Shown: positions 30,101 through 32,045, counted from the first letter of the stretch. The stretch is 64,000 bases of DNA from SIAQ01 sp964484265 (GCA_964484265.1 CAZAFH010000005.1:62001-126000); one strand, 5' to 3'. Numbers and translations: made by a program. The notes: a model not told the origin generated them from the letters alone.

Positions 30101-31408
30101 GCCATCTCCGGAACACAGAATCTCCGGTTTGAGGTCGTCAATGACAGCCTCAAGTTCTTCGTAAACGGCGCCTGGGCTGTCTCGGCAAACGATTCCGCGT
30201 TGACGACGGGTTCCGTCGGCTTGCGTTCGACGCAGGGTGTCGCCTCCTCGGCATTCACCGCTAACGTCCATGCCGCCTTGACGACGCCGACACTTTCACC
30301 AACCGCATATAGCGACAGCTTCTCGTCAACGAATGCCGCTATTGCGAATCAACTTGGCCTGAATTGGCGTGAGAACGTTGGCAACTTCACGCTCGATACC
30401 ACGTCAGGCATTCAGACTCTTACCACCAACACCGGATTGGCCTTCGCCACGCTCAACGGCGTATCGCAAGCGGATGTGGTGGTCTCGGGTTCCGCAAAGA
30501 CGTTACCAGTCGGTCAATGGGCAGGTCTGGCGGCTCGTTACACCGGCGTCGGCGATACGAACATGTACTGGGCCGGCCTGACGCTCAACATCGACGGCAC
30601 GGGCACGGCGGTCATCTATCGCAATCTGGCCGGCACATGGACGTTGCTTAGCAGCAGGAACATTGGCTTCATTTCGGGAACGCAGAACCTGCGTTTCGAG
30701 GTTGTCAGTGATAGCCTCAAGTTCTTCGTCAACAACGCCTGGGCTGTCTCCGCGTCTGATTCCGCATTGAAGACAGGCTCCGTCGGTATTCGGTCCACGC
30801 AGGGCGTGGTATTCACGGGAACGCCGATCGGTTTCACGGCAAGTCTGCGAACGCCGTTGATTGTCCCGGCATCACCGGTTTCCGTTACTGACGATTTCTC
30901 GACAGGCTATGACGCCGCGACCAATTCCCAGACGAGTGCCGGCAGGGAACTTGGTCTGGTATGGAAGGATCAAGTCGGCGCTTTCGACGTAAATGCCGGC
31001 CTCGCCACTGGCCTTTCGAGTCTGAACCTGGCCACGATCAATGCGGCTCAGGCCGACGCCAGGATCACGGCAACAGGCGTGGTCATTCCGCCCAATCAGT
31101 ATTTCGGTCTGGTGGCACGCTACTCCGGTTCAGGCGATTCCGATATGTACTGGGGAGCTGTGGGCTTCGTCAATGGGCAGTACACCGCGGCCATTTACAA
31201 AAACGTGGGCGGAACCTGGTCGTTGCTGGGCATCAAGAGCCTCGGTTCGTTCGGCGGTCTGATTGAATTCAATACGATCGGCTCGAGCCTGACTCTCAAG
31301 ACGGACGGCGTGACTGCAGTCGCCGTCACGGATACGTCGATTAGCTCCGGCAAGTCCGGTATCCGCACCACGGCTGGCGTACAGGTGACGAGCTTTACCA
31401 CGAACTGA
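1..31408 (+). CDS. Giant modular secreted repeat protein, 5' end outside the window
   Basis: The frame is open from base 2 (base 1 belongs to a preceding codon) to a TGA at 31406-31408, giving at least 10,468 codons. A TTG at 56 could be taken as a start, but the codons before it (AFQNALGG...) continue a module found four more times downstream, so the true start is outside the window. Order of parts: autotransporter-type beta-strand repeats (to ~13.7 kb) with a PA14 domain; an Ig-like domain; 17 invasin-like Ig repeats; 22 repeats of a second Ig-like family; further Ig-type domains; six lectin/LamG-like modules at the C terminus. Composition is rich in Thr, Ser, Ala, Gly and Asn; I noticed only one Cys codon (7466). 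The protein ends in FTTN with no C-terminal autotransporter barrel, LPxTG or PEP-CTERM signal. Likely an extracellular adhesin or surface-layer filament; the function is inferred from domains only. Confidence 0.95.
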   Translation, partial: IAIAFQNALGGTALPLVGLSFPTALTGTSPTLTATTTIAGIAAPVTALGTGTLTLTAGVLQASNQFNLPNTVSIGAGPLVLTGAGATPNAISLNGTVSLSANTNLGVNTLVTVNTNLTGAFSVSLPSTPLVAANTSGGATTFTGAGGTLVLTSNANSYSGGTNISAGTLVLAGNGQLTGAGTITINNGGAITLDNTSTNNTARILGTQVVTLNGGAFNFLGNASAVSTQTFTTALTLSSGASTISSLAGAATQALTFGSLVRTANTNPGTVNFAGVVADVGAANNRVIFTTQPTLTGTAGNQILPFAMVTGPGGVDFATQTAAATTISRFATYNTNVNINSATAGSVYKLTSSTTTSAITAATALSLNGILITGNGLSLGGGAGATLSLTGGALLVAGGANTISVPTLTFGTEGIVQTDSAAKATVNSVVTGSAGLTLGGAGSLTLNGTNNVTNTNAAQTITFGAGLTGGTFTLTFNGQTTGNISWSATNATLQANMQAALNALTTVGAGNFVVAVGTAVAGIGTFIITFQGALGGANIPTMTFSAANLIGGTISSLTTTTTGLNTTNLNGGTVKLGSASALPAGGLQWFGGTLQASATFSANSTLSLANAITFNNSNANIVGASPIAFNGLVTLSGTNNLITVASGSMATMSNQVSGSGNLTKQGAGTLALSNAIGIASSFSGQTTIIGGILNAQLAQNTLNTATPLGSTSNVLVASGATLQLQNAAPNLLLTVNRPLFLNGSGVGGNGALENVFGLASWTGAISLSTSANIGVDGGVLNQVTGVVSGAGDLTKVGAGTLTIAGANTYTGQTNINNGVVQILTSSNALGSTVGGTVVNSGATLQATSATTFNAELLTLFGTGYPGANLAGAFVNTAAVTWQGNLNVNAGATIGGSAVLTLNGIVAGTADLVKVGASSLILLSGNTYSGNTVVHGGSVILQAAGTALNTSGFIVNPGATLTLDNNSNGNTTSINLANRIGDTAGLTLNAGTLNFIANPGIGVAPLAISEKIGTLILGAGSSTVQSGYASAPAFGTTSVLTATSLVRNTGATVNFQYNSGGGANSVLGSSFNRIAFSVAPTTTGNGGGILPYALVTNGLATGADFATFDSTNNTLAPFTNYVTTLAAAGAGDTVKLAASEALSGDKTINALILVGGTVGESNNTLTLASGGLAASNANASATSTLIGGTLAFGTREGIINSVNTGSTLQNVTTFVVNSLITGTGGLTVGGTTLGTVGSTANAIITLPNANASISGPETFGGGTLNLGSGSAFGTGTLTLINGTLQGQVAVTLTNAVTLNNSSVTLGGTQNLAFSGPITLSNANTGAGTFTNTLNVTNTALTTFAGNIGGSGSLLLAGAGTIVITGNNNYTGSTYLTGAANTVVVGSNTAFGTTGTLTLTGGTLLSDASAGRTLANPIVVNGSATFAATNVGTTNGFTFTGNVILAVSSVLAVNNATTFSGNMSGAGALQVIGSGNLILSGSNSHFGGTILDGFATTAGGLLEQWYNQTAATVLTNQINFFSTPVFSRIIGSINYPAVGNIPAPATQTNVAAQWSGFLNIVNGGTYTFTLNSDDQTQVIIDGNVVLTAGVVTGATGTAVLAPGLHTFRELFAQGGGGAVDVLNYTGIDTNNVSTLIPAASAATNYSGFVTGTNTTAANLTASPTASNATTTGVGILTVNSGSALGNGPLTLNTGVLQASNSSGITINNTVYLAGGGAPVTLAGNDITFTAPLPLTTNANLSVNNTTTFNSDISGAFGLTLTNSPVVTGVGSLGTLVGSGTLVLNAPTSFTGSATINAGTLQLSGNGSLSQVAATNTVQTVILGGLGLGGTFTLSFNGQTTTPLAFNASASTVQGALNALSSIGGVGGSVVVTALPAYSTGYLVAFQGTLAGVNQPLMIADGTALTATTNSQSISVRTTTIGASAITVNPGGTFLLDNSGTYNSNRVNDSASVALNGGAFTFLGSGTTASTETLGALFLTGGNSALNVANAGGQTSALTFASLTRNGNATVNFSNIIVTSAGTTTGAVVGNASNKVVFTSAPTLSAGTNILPYALVTGSNFATYSGGTVVANATFASTLVGANATTNVILTDATSVPQGAVTSVGSLVLLGNTTLTLGATPLTIGSGGILLGNNATGTNTAPSITGGTLAFAANEAIIQTGAATTNATLNSNLTGTKGLTLGGVGTVTLNGVNAIAGTNAIQTITVTNGASIAAGTFTLSLNGQVTAPITATGVTAAAIQTALGNLANVGANNVVVTGTTTTGPFTITFTNALAGTALPTLVVAFPVALTAGTDIVATTTTSGVFATNMNSGTVVVGNPTTLSPGGLQWTSGTLKANAAITLSNSITLNNSNISVGGSSAIVLTGPIYLSGVNNTLSVTNSAATMITGNVGDGSNPALGLTKTGAGTLTLLGANTYSATTNILGGIVNIQNAGGLGNNPTSLSLPGQGTIVGSGATLQLQGGITVVEPIVLFGGSLQSVTGTNVVSGTITLCASSFVAVDVGQLTLSGVIAGNADLTKTGGGTLTVSGNNIYTGQTSINDGILQITSATALGASAGATVVANGATLQLSGAISVVGGSLTLNGDGYGLTNSTLLMGTGALNVQTSAATWGGNIILATASTITTNGQNLTVTGALSGAGALTKAGSSTLFLQANNNGFTGNTNVTVGTLTLNTSGNLVSSAVTVNVNATLTLDNAAASTRYGRISETLPLTLNGGSFNFLGTNTAGGASTETIGTLILNSGHSNIQSTSGTGVGAMAILTIASLSRQPGATVNFQSGGTVGVNAPLGSSLNQIRFASAPALTLGILPWGLVQTVGVGPQDFATYDATVGITPFANYKTSLAAAGPTDIVRLSASETLTGNRTVGAILSFNNNFTITQNNFTLTVAAGAIVQSNTNTLTLNGGTIDFGTSEGLLMVGPGGVGTAIAVNSTIIGSGGMTISNSGNFSPGISVNAANSYTGTTTINNGTAAINQGFVTMGNANAFANTAIVMTGGTLGANFGTANLAAISNPITFNNSVVTFGTGARQTFTGNITLVGNNHFSGVINTTFFVGPIGGTGSLSINANAAAIMIQGNNTYSGGTRINSGAANVAPLVLTNNNALGTGTVNWLGGAIQANLPTLSTPSAEPAVASITLPNAIRFQNSSATVSGTAQMAGGGDITFSGTVTVGGSNTLTVSNTGFTTFSNVLSGNGALTKAGAGILTLSNANTFTGGVNANAGIIVVGNNTALGTGIVTMAGGAIQDDGNTARTIGNTVFLGAGTNTINAISLSNAFTFSGAVLGTGSLAKGFASLAIGNLGSVSGPGNLILTNIELFSGATTVNQGTLTLNGAASAVNSTGFTVNPGATLVLDNTGTNVVNRIGDTATLSLAGGTFSMLSNANAASSEIIGAVTLNTGSSVISSTVTTGGSGASSTLTFASLARNQGATVNFAGVNTALSLAGTNQIKFAAAPTSTTVTNGNIIPYATATNSAAIDFASVSGNNIVPFAGYTIATINGSTSTNDVVKVTATETLSAARTVAAVLFSGNGITVNTTATNTLTLGTGAILTTGTTTTGNTITGGTLVLGANEGIFVVNSSASTAGAGGLNIANAITGTAGVTISSPTASGAGTGSIKLSGANTYTNGAAANQTFLNSGTLILGNPSVVAAAAITSGPVGANAAANTGGLNVTGGTIQATAGNGLIANNISLNTGTGALTVSGSTSIAFGSNTVTTALIGGVVSGSGQIIVNMANAATSLTYATINANTYTGTTTVNSGNLALGKNAAVAGLAGPIIINSGAIVQEITANNQLNAQNVTINGGWLDLNGFAGTVNSLTITNGLVTTGAGTLTLNGNVTVLASATPSNITGNLSLLAASVGPIFNIAAGGSGFDLNISATIGATAAGIVKIGAGTIVLTGSTANTNTGATNVNEGTLLLARTANATAGTIVIGDFNGTDSVRTLSNVNQLNSQPVFVNAGASLDMTPGNEVQTVNVSTATAGTYTLSLTIGSNTGTTAAIPLNATAAQVQTFITNMLAAAPLSLADAANDVVVVGAAGANNTSGSYTVFFQNELGNVNVNQLALDPTGLTLPTSGQIVASPTGATETGNSVTITTAAAHGFSVGQMVTIGGVGVAAYNGTYTITSVTATTFTYTNPASGLAASGSGNVFLNVTVYDGTAAQVGTVGALELRGANLATGASTLTLGGAVTAMPYTTTGATISGNAILTAAQNFNVVDAASAGGLTVSASISGNSGAITKLGAGTLTLSGSNSYVGATTVNQGTLLLNSSGQAVSGSSLVISDFLGGSGSAKGDVVRLLASNQIAPNTAVIVNNAGLLDLNGFSNTIGSGALNALTIVGGTVTTGAGTLTLGSNVSGLLNVANQTAAILSGKLSLGGVTRTLDVQAGNLASGANDMIINSIISDGAAPAGLIKNNTGELLLNGADTYSGTTTVNAGQLLIDGSINNSTVTVYGGGTLGGIGSTGALAVVGGTVNPGDPVAGKGVLTVASADFSNGGNLTIQTANITGPGVNYDRLQVTGNLKLDGTSSLTVDEAGLTAAGTIAGIATAGSVTGTFSSTTVLNNVYGLQPTATYTPSGTPTSVNLSVTSTAAATTHFSISTSTATPTAGTPFTIMVTALDQFNNVTVGYTGTVTLTSTDPLVSSLGSHQFVSSDLGVFTFTGAGIVQNRAGTQTLTASDGTFNVSKDVSVLAGAPNSIAVKSGSGQSATVNTGYSNALIVTVVDAFNNLVPGASVTFAAPASGASAGFPGGGTIVTGSNGQASVAATANTVTGTYTVSASVTGAGTPASFTLTNMAGAAASIVVSSGSNQSATVNTAYGSPLVATVLDQYGNVVPNINVTFASPASGPGVGFPNGTSITTGSNGQASLNVIANTVSGAFTVTAAAPGVATPASFSLTNNAGTAASIVVSSGSAQSATVNTAFSNPLLVTVLDSFNNVVPNAGVTFAAPGSGASGTFAGGTTVFTGDNGQASAPISANTVTGTYTVNAAVSGVSTPGSFTLTNTAGAQASIVVSTGPGQNATVNTAYANPLVATVLDAFGNPVPGVSVTFASPASGASGTFPAGAVVVTGSNGQALDLVTANTSTGAFVATATASGVSTPASFNLTNTAAAPASIVVSAGSGQIATVNTAFGTALLVTVLDTFNNPVPNATVTFTAPNSGASASFSNNSGSITATTDSNGQLAQIITANTVAGNFNVSAAVNGVSVPTTFGLTNIAGSAASIIVTSGAGQSATVDTGFTNPVVATVRDAFGNLVAGASVTFSAPASGASGLFPGGATVVTGSNGQASNNVTANTVSGAFNVSASVAGVSTPALFGLTSTADAAASIVVASGSGQNATVNTTYASQIVAKVLDQFGNVVPNVNVTFASPTGGAGVSFPTGAAVITGSTGQASNTVIANTAAGTFSVTASVAGITTLASFTMTNTAGAAASIIVGAGSGQSATVTTAYANPLVATVLDLFGNPVPGASVTFATPGSGASGSFLDGTTAVTGSNGQASDIITANTTAGSYTATASVVGANSPASFVLTNTASTPASIVVTSGSGQSATVNTAFSSPLVATVRDAYGNLVPGVSVTFAGPSSGAGVTFPGGATVVTGSNGQASEPVSSNTVSGSYAVTASVSGVGTPASFNLSNASAAADSIVIAAGTGQSATVNTAFGTSLLVTVLDTFGNPVPNANVSFAAPSIGASGSFSNGSGGIGGLTDANGQIAKAITANTVTGTYSVAVSVNGVSSPPSFTLTNIAASPASIVVSSGSGQSTTVGTAYGNSLVATVRDAFGNLVTGATVTFASPGSGASATFPNGTTVVTGSNGQASNAVSANTVAGSFNVTASLSGVATPASFALTNTADAAASIVVTSGSGQSASANTSFANSLVATVLDQYSNPVPNVSVTFAAPVSGASAVFPGGATVVTGSNGQAANLVTANTVTGTYNVTASVSGVTPAASFSLTNTVGSSSQFTITVSSGSGQSETVNTAFANPLVVTVLDQFNNPVSGASVTFSSPTSGASGSFPSGTTVVTGVDGTASRSVLANTVTGSYTILATTPGASSPASFTLTNTAGAATSVVVASGSNQSATVNTAYANPLVVTVLDQFNNPVPNASVNFAIPSSGASGTLPGGLIVSTGSNGQASNGLTANTAAGAFAVTASVTGVSTPASFYLTNTAGDQASIVVSSGSGQIATVNTAFANPLIATVRDAFGNPVAGVSVAFAGPASGASAAFPGGATVMTDTNGQAIGSAAANTVAGAGYFVTAMASGVGTPASFTLSNTAGAAASVVVSAGSDQSATVNTAYTSSLVVTVLDSFSNPVPNATVTLSAPSSGASGSFSNNSGGIAGTTNSLGQLSQTVTANTVTGTFNVAISVSGVSSPPSFTLTNTAAAPASIVVASGSGQSATANTSYANPLVVTVRDAFGNLVPGVSVTFSAPGSGASAAFPGGATIVTGSNGQASNSIVANTVAGAFSVTASVTGVGTPASFSVTNLPAAASQLVFGAQPASATAGLVAGTVTVRILDAFGNLETGDNSSSLTITIASGPAGGVFASGSTTSVVVSGGVATFSNLKFNTAGTYTLQASDDSTTLTSSASSSFVVSPNAPTQIVFGSQPTSTIAGVTLGNVTAILKDAFGNIETGDNASSLSISIASGPAGAAFAAGSTVSAVVSAGVATFSNLALNTAGSYTLRVSDASPVLTSSASSNFVITPNTATQLVFGVQPTTTTAGVAISNAVTAILKDAYGNVETTDNASSLTIAIASGPSGAAFASGSTVSAVVSAGVATFSTLVLNTAGTYTLQLADASPALTSTASASFVVTPNVATQISFGVQPANTTAGVAIGAAVTAILKDAYGNVETLDNTTSLSIAIASGPSGSDFASGSTTTVQVNAGVATFTTLTFNTAGSYTLQASSAAPALSSAVSNSFVVSPNAASQLVFGLQPPNAIAGVTLSSAVTVKILDAFGNVRIGDNATSLSVAIASGPAGSDFASGSTTTAVVSSGVATFNNLTLNTAGTYTVRAASVSPALTSAASSSFVVSPNAPTQLVFGVQPGDMTAGVPSGSPVTVKILDAYGNVETGDNASSLSLAIVSGPTGATFAAGATASVVAGIATFSNLTLNVSGTYTISASSVSPALTSPTSSSFVVNPNVATQLVFGQQPTAANSGAAISPTFTVLVEDQFGNLVTAGSSFVSLLISTNPAGGTLAGTTTRATSGGVATFNDISINNPGTGYKLRALNGSLSVADSVAFNIRNAAADHLAFSVQPISSFAGQAFNPVIAVQVLDQFGDVVTSDTSAITLSIASGPSGASLTGGFTTLSAVAGEASFSGLTITTAGTYTLRATDNSVNNPTTTSISFTIAPTTANHLVIQGQPTNTTASVAMAQPVTAAIRDIYGNIETGDNSTQITIAIASGPSGGAFASGSTVTATVSGGVATFSSLIFNMAGTYTLQVIDTAHSFTSSASSSFVVVPNAATQLIFGQQPTDTLAGVGLSPLVTAMLKDVYGNLETLDNTSSLTIAIASGPAGSAFASGSTVTATVSGGVATFTNLRLDTAGTYRLQVSSATPALVSSLSNNFVVSPNVATQIVFGQQPTNTLAGVSIGTPVTAILKDAYGNIETGDSVSQLTIAIASGPAGASFASGSTISATVNAGVATFTNLTLNTAGTYTVRVSDASPVLASAASNAFVVSPNTATQLVFSVQPISTTAGVQMATVTAMLKDTFGNILTTDSATSVSLAIASGPAGAPFTGGSTLSATVSNGVATFNNLTLNTAGTYTVQASAVTLALTSAASSSFVISPNVATQVVFGQQPTNTVAGVALGSAVTAILKDAYGNVETGDNASSLSLAIASGPAGSAFASGSTVTATVNAGVATFATLTFNTAGTYTLQASTLSPALTSASSNSFVVIPNAATQLVFGVQPTNTTAGVALGAAVTAILKDTYGNIRTGDNSSQVSLAISSGPAGAAIASGSTLTATVNAGVATFTTLIFETAGTYTLQASNPSPVLTTSASSSFVVSPNVATQIVFGQQPTNTLAGVALGSSVTAILKDAYGNITTNDSASTLNIAIASGPSGASFASGSTSAAVVNAGVATFTSLTFNTAGTYTVQVSNASPALSSSASSSFVVSPNVATQIVFGQQPTNTLAGVSIGTPVTAILKDAYGNIETGDSVSQLTIAIASGPAGASFASGSTISATVNAGVATFTNLTLNTAGTYTVRVSDASPVLASAASNAFVVSPNTATQLVFSVQPISTTAGVQMATVTAMLKDTFGNILTTDSATSVSLAIASGPAGAPFTGGSTLSATVSNGVATFNNLTLNTAGTYTVQASAVTLALTSAASSSFVISPNVATQVVFGQQPTNSIAGVILNPAVTAILKDTYGNVETLDNTSTLSVAIASGPPGAVFASGSTVSAIVSGGVATFTNLMLNTAGTYTLQTADTALALTSAASASFVVSPSAPTQLVFGVQPTNSTAGVALGSAVTAILKDAYGNVETSDYTSSISIAIASGPSGAGFASGSTTTAVVSAGVATFATLQFNTAGTYTLQTSDASPILTSVASNSFVVSPNVATQLVFGVQPTNMTAGVVIGSAVTAILKDAYGNVETGDNSSTLSIAISSGPAGGVFAGSSTLSVQVSAGVGTFANLTLNTAGTYALRASDLSPVLSSIDSSSFVVSPNVATQIVFGSQPTNTTAGVAIGTAVTAILKDAYGNIETGDSLTTLSIAIASGPPSAVFAPSSVTSATVSSGIATFTNLIVNTAGAYTLQTSATSPALTSASSNSYQVSPNVATHLAFEQQPTNASAGVAISPAIRVRVLDPFDNLVVTDSSNVTLTIANNPSSGVLSGSTTVGAINGVASFGNLSIDKSGLGYTLRAADGGLGIATSTSFNIGASAATHFSVSVPTGSLVNERFDIVVTALDSLNNVAVGYTGTVHFSSSDGSLTLPADYQFQSTDNGIHVFTNQAAFVTAGSQSVSVSAGSVGGSAGVLVSKANTSVALSALPASAIVGQTVVFKAAVTGVPPGAAIPGGTVTFQFNNGSSILTLNGNVDSSGVAQISTALNSGTYSITATYNGNANFNSNVSNNLSFAVAQSASSTAVAVALGAVSVNITATVSPAILNAGVPAGTVAFYINNVLVASGVSLDSSGKAVYSGSSLVNGNYTVLAAYIGTGNFAPSTGAASFSFTNGGRLAGGAGSSVTTTTGGLPVVVLPQGSSASMPYYQSNIVVPFRAADPNGGAVSVSYSIASQSFTGGTPNLSVSLDLVNSNIVIQNNSTLVPFSGQMQIVLSAQNSYGTTSTTVTLGVTAPYNYAPTINNSTASTGVLADRIMAQNSSLTVNFSVNDVEDGPNSLNVMTTSNNQLLVPDSNLSLASTGGSGRALTIQPTSGSTGTAMITVSVTDSRGVTTSTTFYVLVTTNASLPATDNFNRASAPFLGPQWTPTLGGFSTNGTNSTGVANTGLNIAALNGVSAANVSVQANVSFGSLSGVQISGLVARYQGVGDTNMYLGAIYADGSGSMAATIYRNLNGVWTLLATQSLGTVTMSAQTLRFEVFNDSLKLFVNNTLKVWASDAALSGSGTSMIGLRAYTSNTSAASYAAFSANAITPLTTNLSSPYSDAFASTANGQIGRNWTDRLGNFSVSGNQLLSNDNLNVATLNGVLQSDVVVADSVTIPVGQYAGLVARYSGSGDTNMYWAGLGKNADGTGSAYLFRNLNGIWTLLASKNIGTITGTQALRFEVIGTYLSFFINNQLSVFANDSALTTGTVGLRSTKNVIWSGSPSFVASTISSPVTLTPTAFTEPFSDAVNFGVNWRQNLGAFVLNTSTRTLTSTTGLDVVTLNGLSVADVVVSDSVKISAGQYAGLVARYSGPGDSNMYWAGLLKNADGTGTTYLFRNLNGVWMLLKSGTVNNLTGVSEKLRFEVIGTNLTMYVNDTMSIFTNDSALKTGSVGLRSTQGVVWTDTSPFTAGLLTGPVSLASGFSESFDNATVYDQYWRQNVGSYAIDTVSQKLTSITGLDLATVYGVSAADVVVTDTVTLATGQYGGLVARYSGPGDTNMYWAGLTKNADGTGTAMLYRNLGGAWTLLSTRNIGAISGTQNLRFEVVNDSLKFFVNGAWAVSANDSALTTGSVGLRSTQGVASSAFTANVHAALTTPTLSPTAYSDSFSSTNAAIANQLGLNWRENVGNFTLDTTSGIQTLTTNTGLAFATLNGVSQADVVVSGSAKTLPVGQWAGLAARYTGVGDTNMYWAGLTLNIDGTGTAVIYRNLAGTWTLLSSRNIGFISGTQNLRFEVVSDSLKFFVNNAWAVSASDSALKTGSVGIRSTQGVVFTGTPIGFTASLRTPLIVPASPVSVTDDFSTGYDAATNSQTSAGRELGLVWKDQVGAFDVNAGLATGLSSLNLATINAAQADARITATGVVIPPNQYFGLVARYSGSGDSDMYWGAVGFVNGQYTAAIYKNVGGTWSLLGIKSLGSFGGLIEFNTIGSSLTLKTDGVTAVAVTDTSISSGKSGIRTTAGVQVTSFTTN
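2..13700 (+). repeat. Autotransporter-type beta-strand repeat region (super-repeat ~2 kb)
   Basis: Within the giant gene, the short motif GAGTLTLSGANTYTG followed by TTVNxGTL recurs many times, as in passenger-associated beta-strand repeats of autotransporters and planctomycete giant proteins. A longer block is laid over this: RIxDTxxLTLNGG, then ATVNF, then ILPYALVT, DFATYD, and SASETLSG. The ILPYA position recurs near 905, 3261, 6138, 8399 and 10358. The intervals are 2356, 2877, 2261 and 1959 bp. The longer intervals contain inserted modules (PA14 and FTLTFNGQT units), and removing them leaves about 1.96-2.18 kb throughout. A parallel beta-helix fold is the expected structure (family knowledge). 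Confidence 0.85.
4491..4875 (+). other. PA14 domain within the giant protein
   Basis: The segment beginning GGLLEQWYNQ and running through QWSGFLNIVNGGTYTFTL, SDDQTQVIIDG and APGLHTFRELFAQGGG matches the PA14 pattern: an aromatic-rich start, the GxYxFxxxSDDxxxxxIDG core, and a G-x-H late strand. PA14 domains commonly bind glycans, which supports an extracellular carbohydrate-contacting role for this part of the protein. It is inserted between beta-strand repeat blocks and is the only copy in the window. Confidence 0.8.
13735..14035 (+). other. Ig-like domain (FSISTSTATPTAGTPF...), partner of the one at ~26.5 kb
   Basis: This ~100-residue unit (TxGTPFTIMVTALDQFNNV, VGYTGTVTLTSTD, HQFVSSDLGVFTF) closely resembles the unit at about 26519-26815 (FDIVVTALDSLNNVAVGYTG, YQFQSTDNGIHVF). 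The two copies bracket the long tandem Ig arrays, one on each side. Confidence 0.7.
14035..19372 (+). repeat. 17 tandem invasin-like (Big_1-type) Ig repeats
   Basis: I count 17 consecutive ~100-residue units, each opening with SIVVSSGSGQSATVNTAYAN, followed by PLVATVLDxFGNPVPG, VSVTFxxPxSGAS, TVVTGSNGQAS and ANTVxGTYxVTASVSGV. The pattern DxxGNPVxxxxVxF followed by T(D/G)xNGxA is typical of bacterial Ig-like group 1 domains of invasin/intimin adhesins. Neighbouring units are similar but not identical at the DNA level. Confidence 0.9.
22601..23300 (+). repeat. Identical duplication, copy 1 (700 bp)
   Basis: Read side by side, 22601-23300 and 24233-24932 show no difference over 700 bp. Identity breaks at both edges (C versus A before 22601; C versus G after 23300). 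The offset is 1,632 bp (544 codons, five Ig units), so the frame is preserved. The block spans units 11 and 12 and the start of unit 13. Confidence 0.93.
24233..24932 (+). repeat. Identical duplication, copy 2 (700 bp)
   Basis: This is the second copy of 22601-23300, covering units 16, 17 and the start of 18. All other units in the array differ from each other at many synonymous sites, so this pair is much younger than the rest of the array, or was homogenised by gene conversion, or reflects an assembly error. Confidence 0.93.
26519..28090 (+). other. Ig-type and cadherin-like domains of the giant protein
   Basis: After the tandem arrays comes the partner of the 13.7-kb Ig unit (26519-26815). 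It is followed by two Ig-like group 3-type units (VxGTVTFxxN, ITATYNGNANFNSN; FYINNVLVASG, VLAAYIGTGNFAPS; about 26815-27395). A Ser/Thr-rich linker leads to two all-beta units (FRAADPNGGAVSVSY...; VNDVEDGPNSLNV...VSVTDSRGVT; about 27500-28080) resembling cadherin-like domains of surface proteins. Confidence 0.65.
28095..31405 (+). repeat. Six C-terminal lectin/LamG-like modules
   Basis: Six units of ~180-190 residues begin near 28100, 28665, 29218, 29757, 30304 and 30880. Each has an acidic aromatic opening (DNFNRA, FSDAF), then GLVARYSGxGDTNMYWAGL, ADGTGxxxLYRNLxGxWTLL, a strand LRFEVxxxxLKFFVNN and GSVGLRSTQGV. The pattern resembles concanavalin-A-like (LamG/DUF1080-type) jelly-roll domains that bind carbohydrates or polymers. 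The gene ends within the sixth module. Confidence 0.75.
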
Positions 31409-31433
31409 TCCTACCCGAGCGCTCGAAGACGAA

Positions 31434-31976
31434 TCAACGTTCTACGTTTGGCCAGGAACCGTGGCCATCTGCGAACTTGATATTGATGCTGAAGGCCGCG
31501 AACGGGACGGGGTTGTTCGGGTCGATATTGAAGGATCCAGCCTGAAGCGTATCGGCCACCATCGTGAAACAATTTCGGGTCAGAAGATCGTACCTGGAGT
31601 GATCCCAAACTTTCAAGACGCGCTGGCGGACAGCGTTCGCCGAGTGCGGGCGTTTGCTGCTCCAGGATAGGTACTTGTTGTAACGCCGCAGATCTTTGGA
31701 TTCTCGTGCTTCAGCCAAGGTGTCGAAGTGCTGGTGAACCAGAAAGTTTTCTGACTTTTTCTGCGTTTGCGGCCCGAAGCTGAAATAATCCCAACCGCTC
31801 TGATCGCCGACCAACACGGCAGCGTGACCAGCGCCGAAAACGGCCTCCTCGTCAAGGAGAAACAAAACCCTGGAAGCCTGAGTAGTCGCATTCGCGTGCA
31901 AGGGTGCTTGGGCAAAAACGAATCCAGAATTGAACGCACAAAAAGCCAGGCTGGCGATGAATAGTCGAAAGCTCAT
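31434..31976 (-). CDS. Secreted permuted papain-fold (NlpC/P60-like) protein
   Basis: The 180-residue protein starts with a signal peptide (MSFRLFIASLAFCAFNSGFVFAQ). The mature part has a His motif near residue 50 (GAGHAAVLVGDQSGWDYFSFG) and, later, a Cys motif near residue 135 (LLTRNCFTMVADTLQAG). The order His then Cys is the circularly permuted arrangement seen in LRAT-like/YiiX-type members of the NlpC/P60 superfamily, which act as amidases, peptidases or acyltransferases on cell-wall or lipid substrates. An AGGTG lies 6 nt before the ATG. It converges on the giant gene with a 25-bp gap. The substrate is unknown. The family call rests on the two motifs and the overall pattern. Confidence 0.7.
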   Translation of the reverse strand: MSFRLFIASLAFCAFNSGFVFAQAPLHANATTQASRVLFLLDEEAVFGAGHAAVLVGDQSGWDYFSFGPQTQKKSENFLVHQHFDTLAEARESKDLRRYNKYLSWSSKRPHSANAVRQRVLKVWDHSRYDLLTRNCFTMVADTLQAGSFNIDPNNPVPFAAFSINIKFADGHGSWPNVER

Positions 31977-32003
31977 GGTTGCACCTGTGTCCGGGGGCTG
32001 TCA

Positions 32004-32045
32004 CGAGCCTGGCTGACCCATGTATTGAGTCACTAACCAGGCTCG
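32004..32045. repeat. Imperfect hairpin between the papain-fold gene and phoU
   Basis: CGAGCCTGG (32004-32012) pairs with CCAGGCTCG (32037-32045), and an inner TGAC/GTCA can extend the stem after a bulge. It lies in the 190-bp gap 31977-32166, downstream of phoU and just upstream of the papain-fold gene. It could be a weak transcription terminator or leader structure, but there is no T-run. Nothing else is visible in this gap. Confidence 0.4.

Noticed and set aside
31416..31425. CGAGCGCTCG palindrome after the giant gene as a terminator
   Set aside because: It is only a 10-bp self-complementary site with no loop and no T-run.
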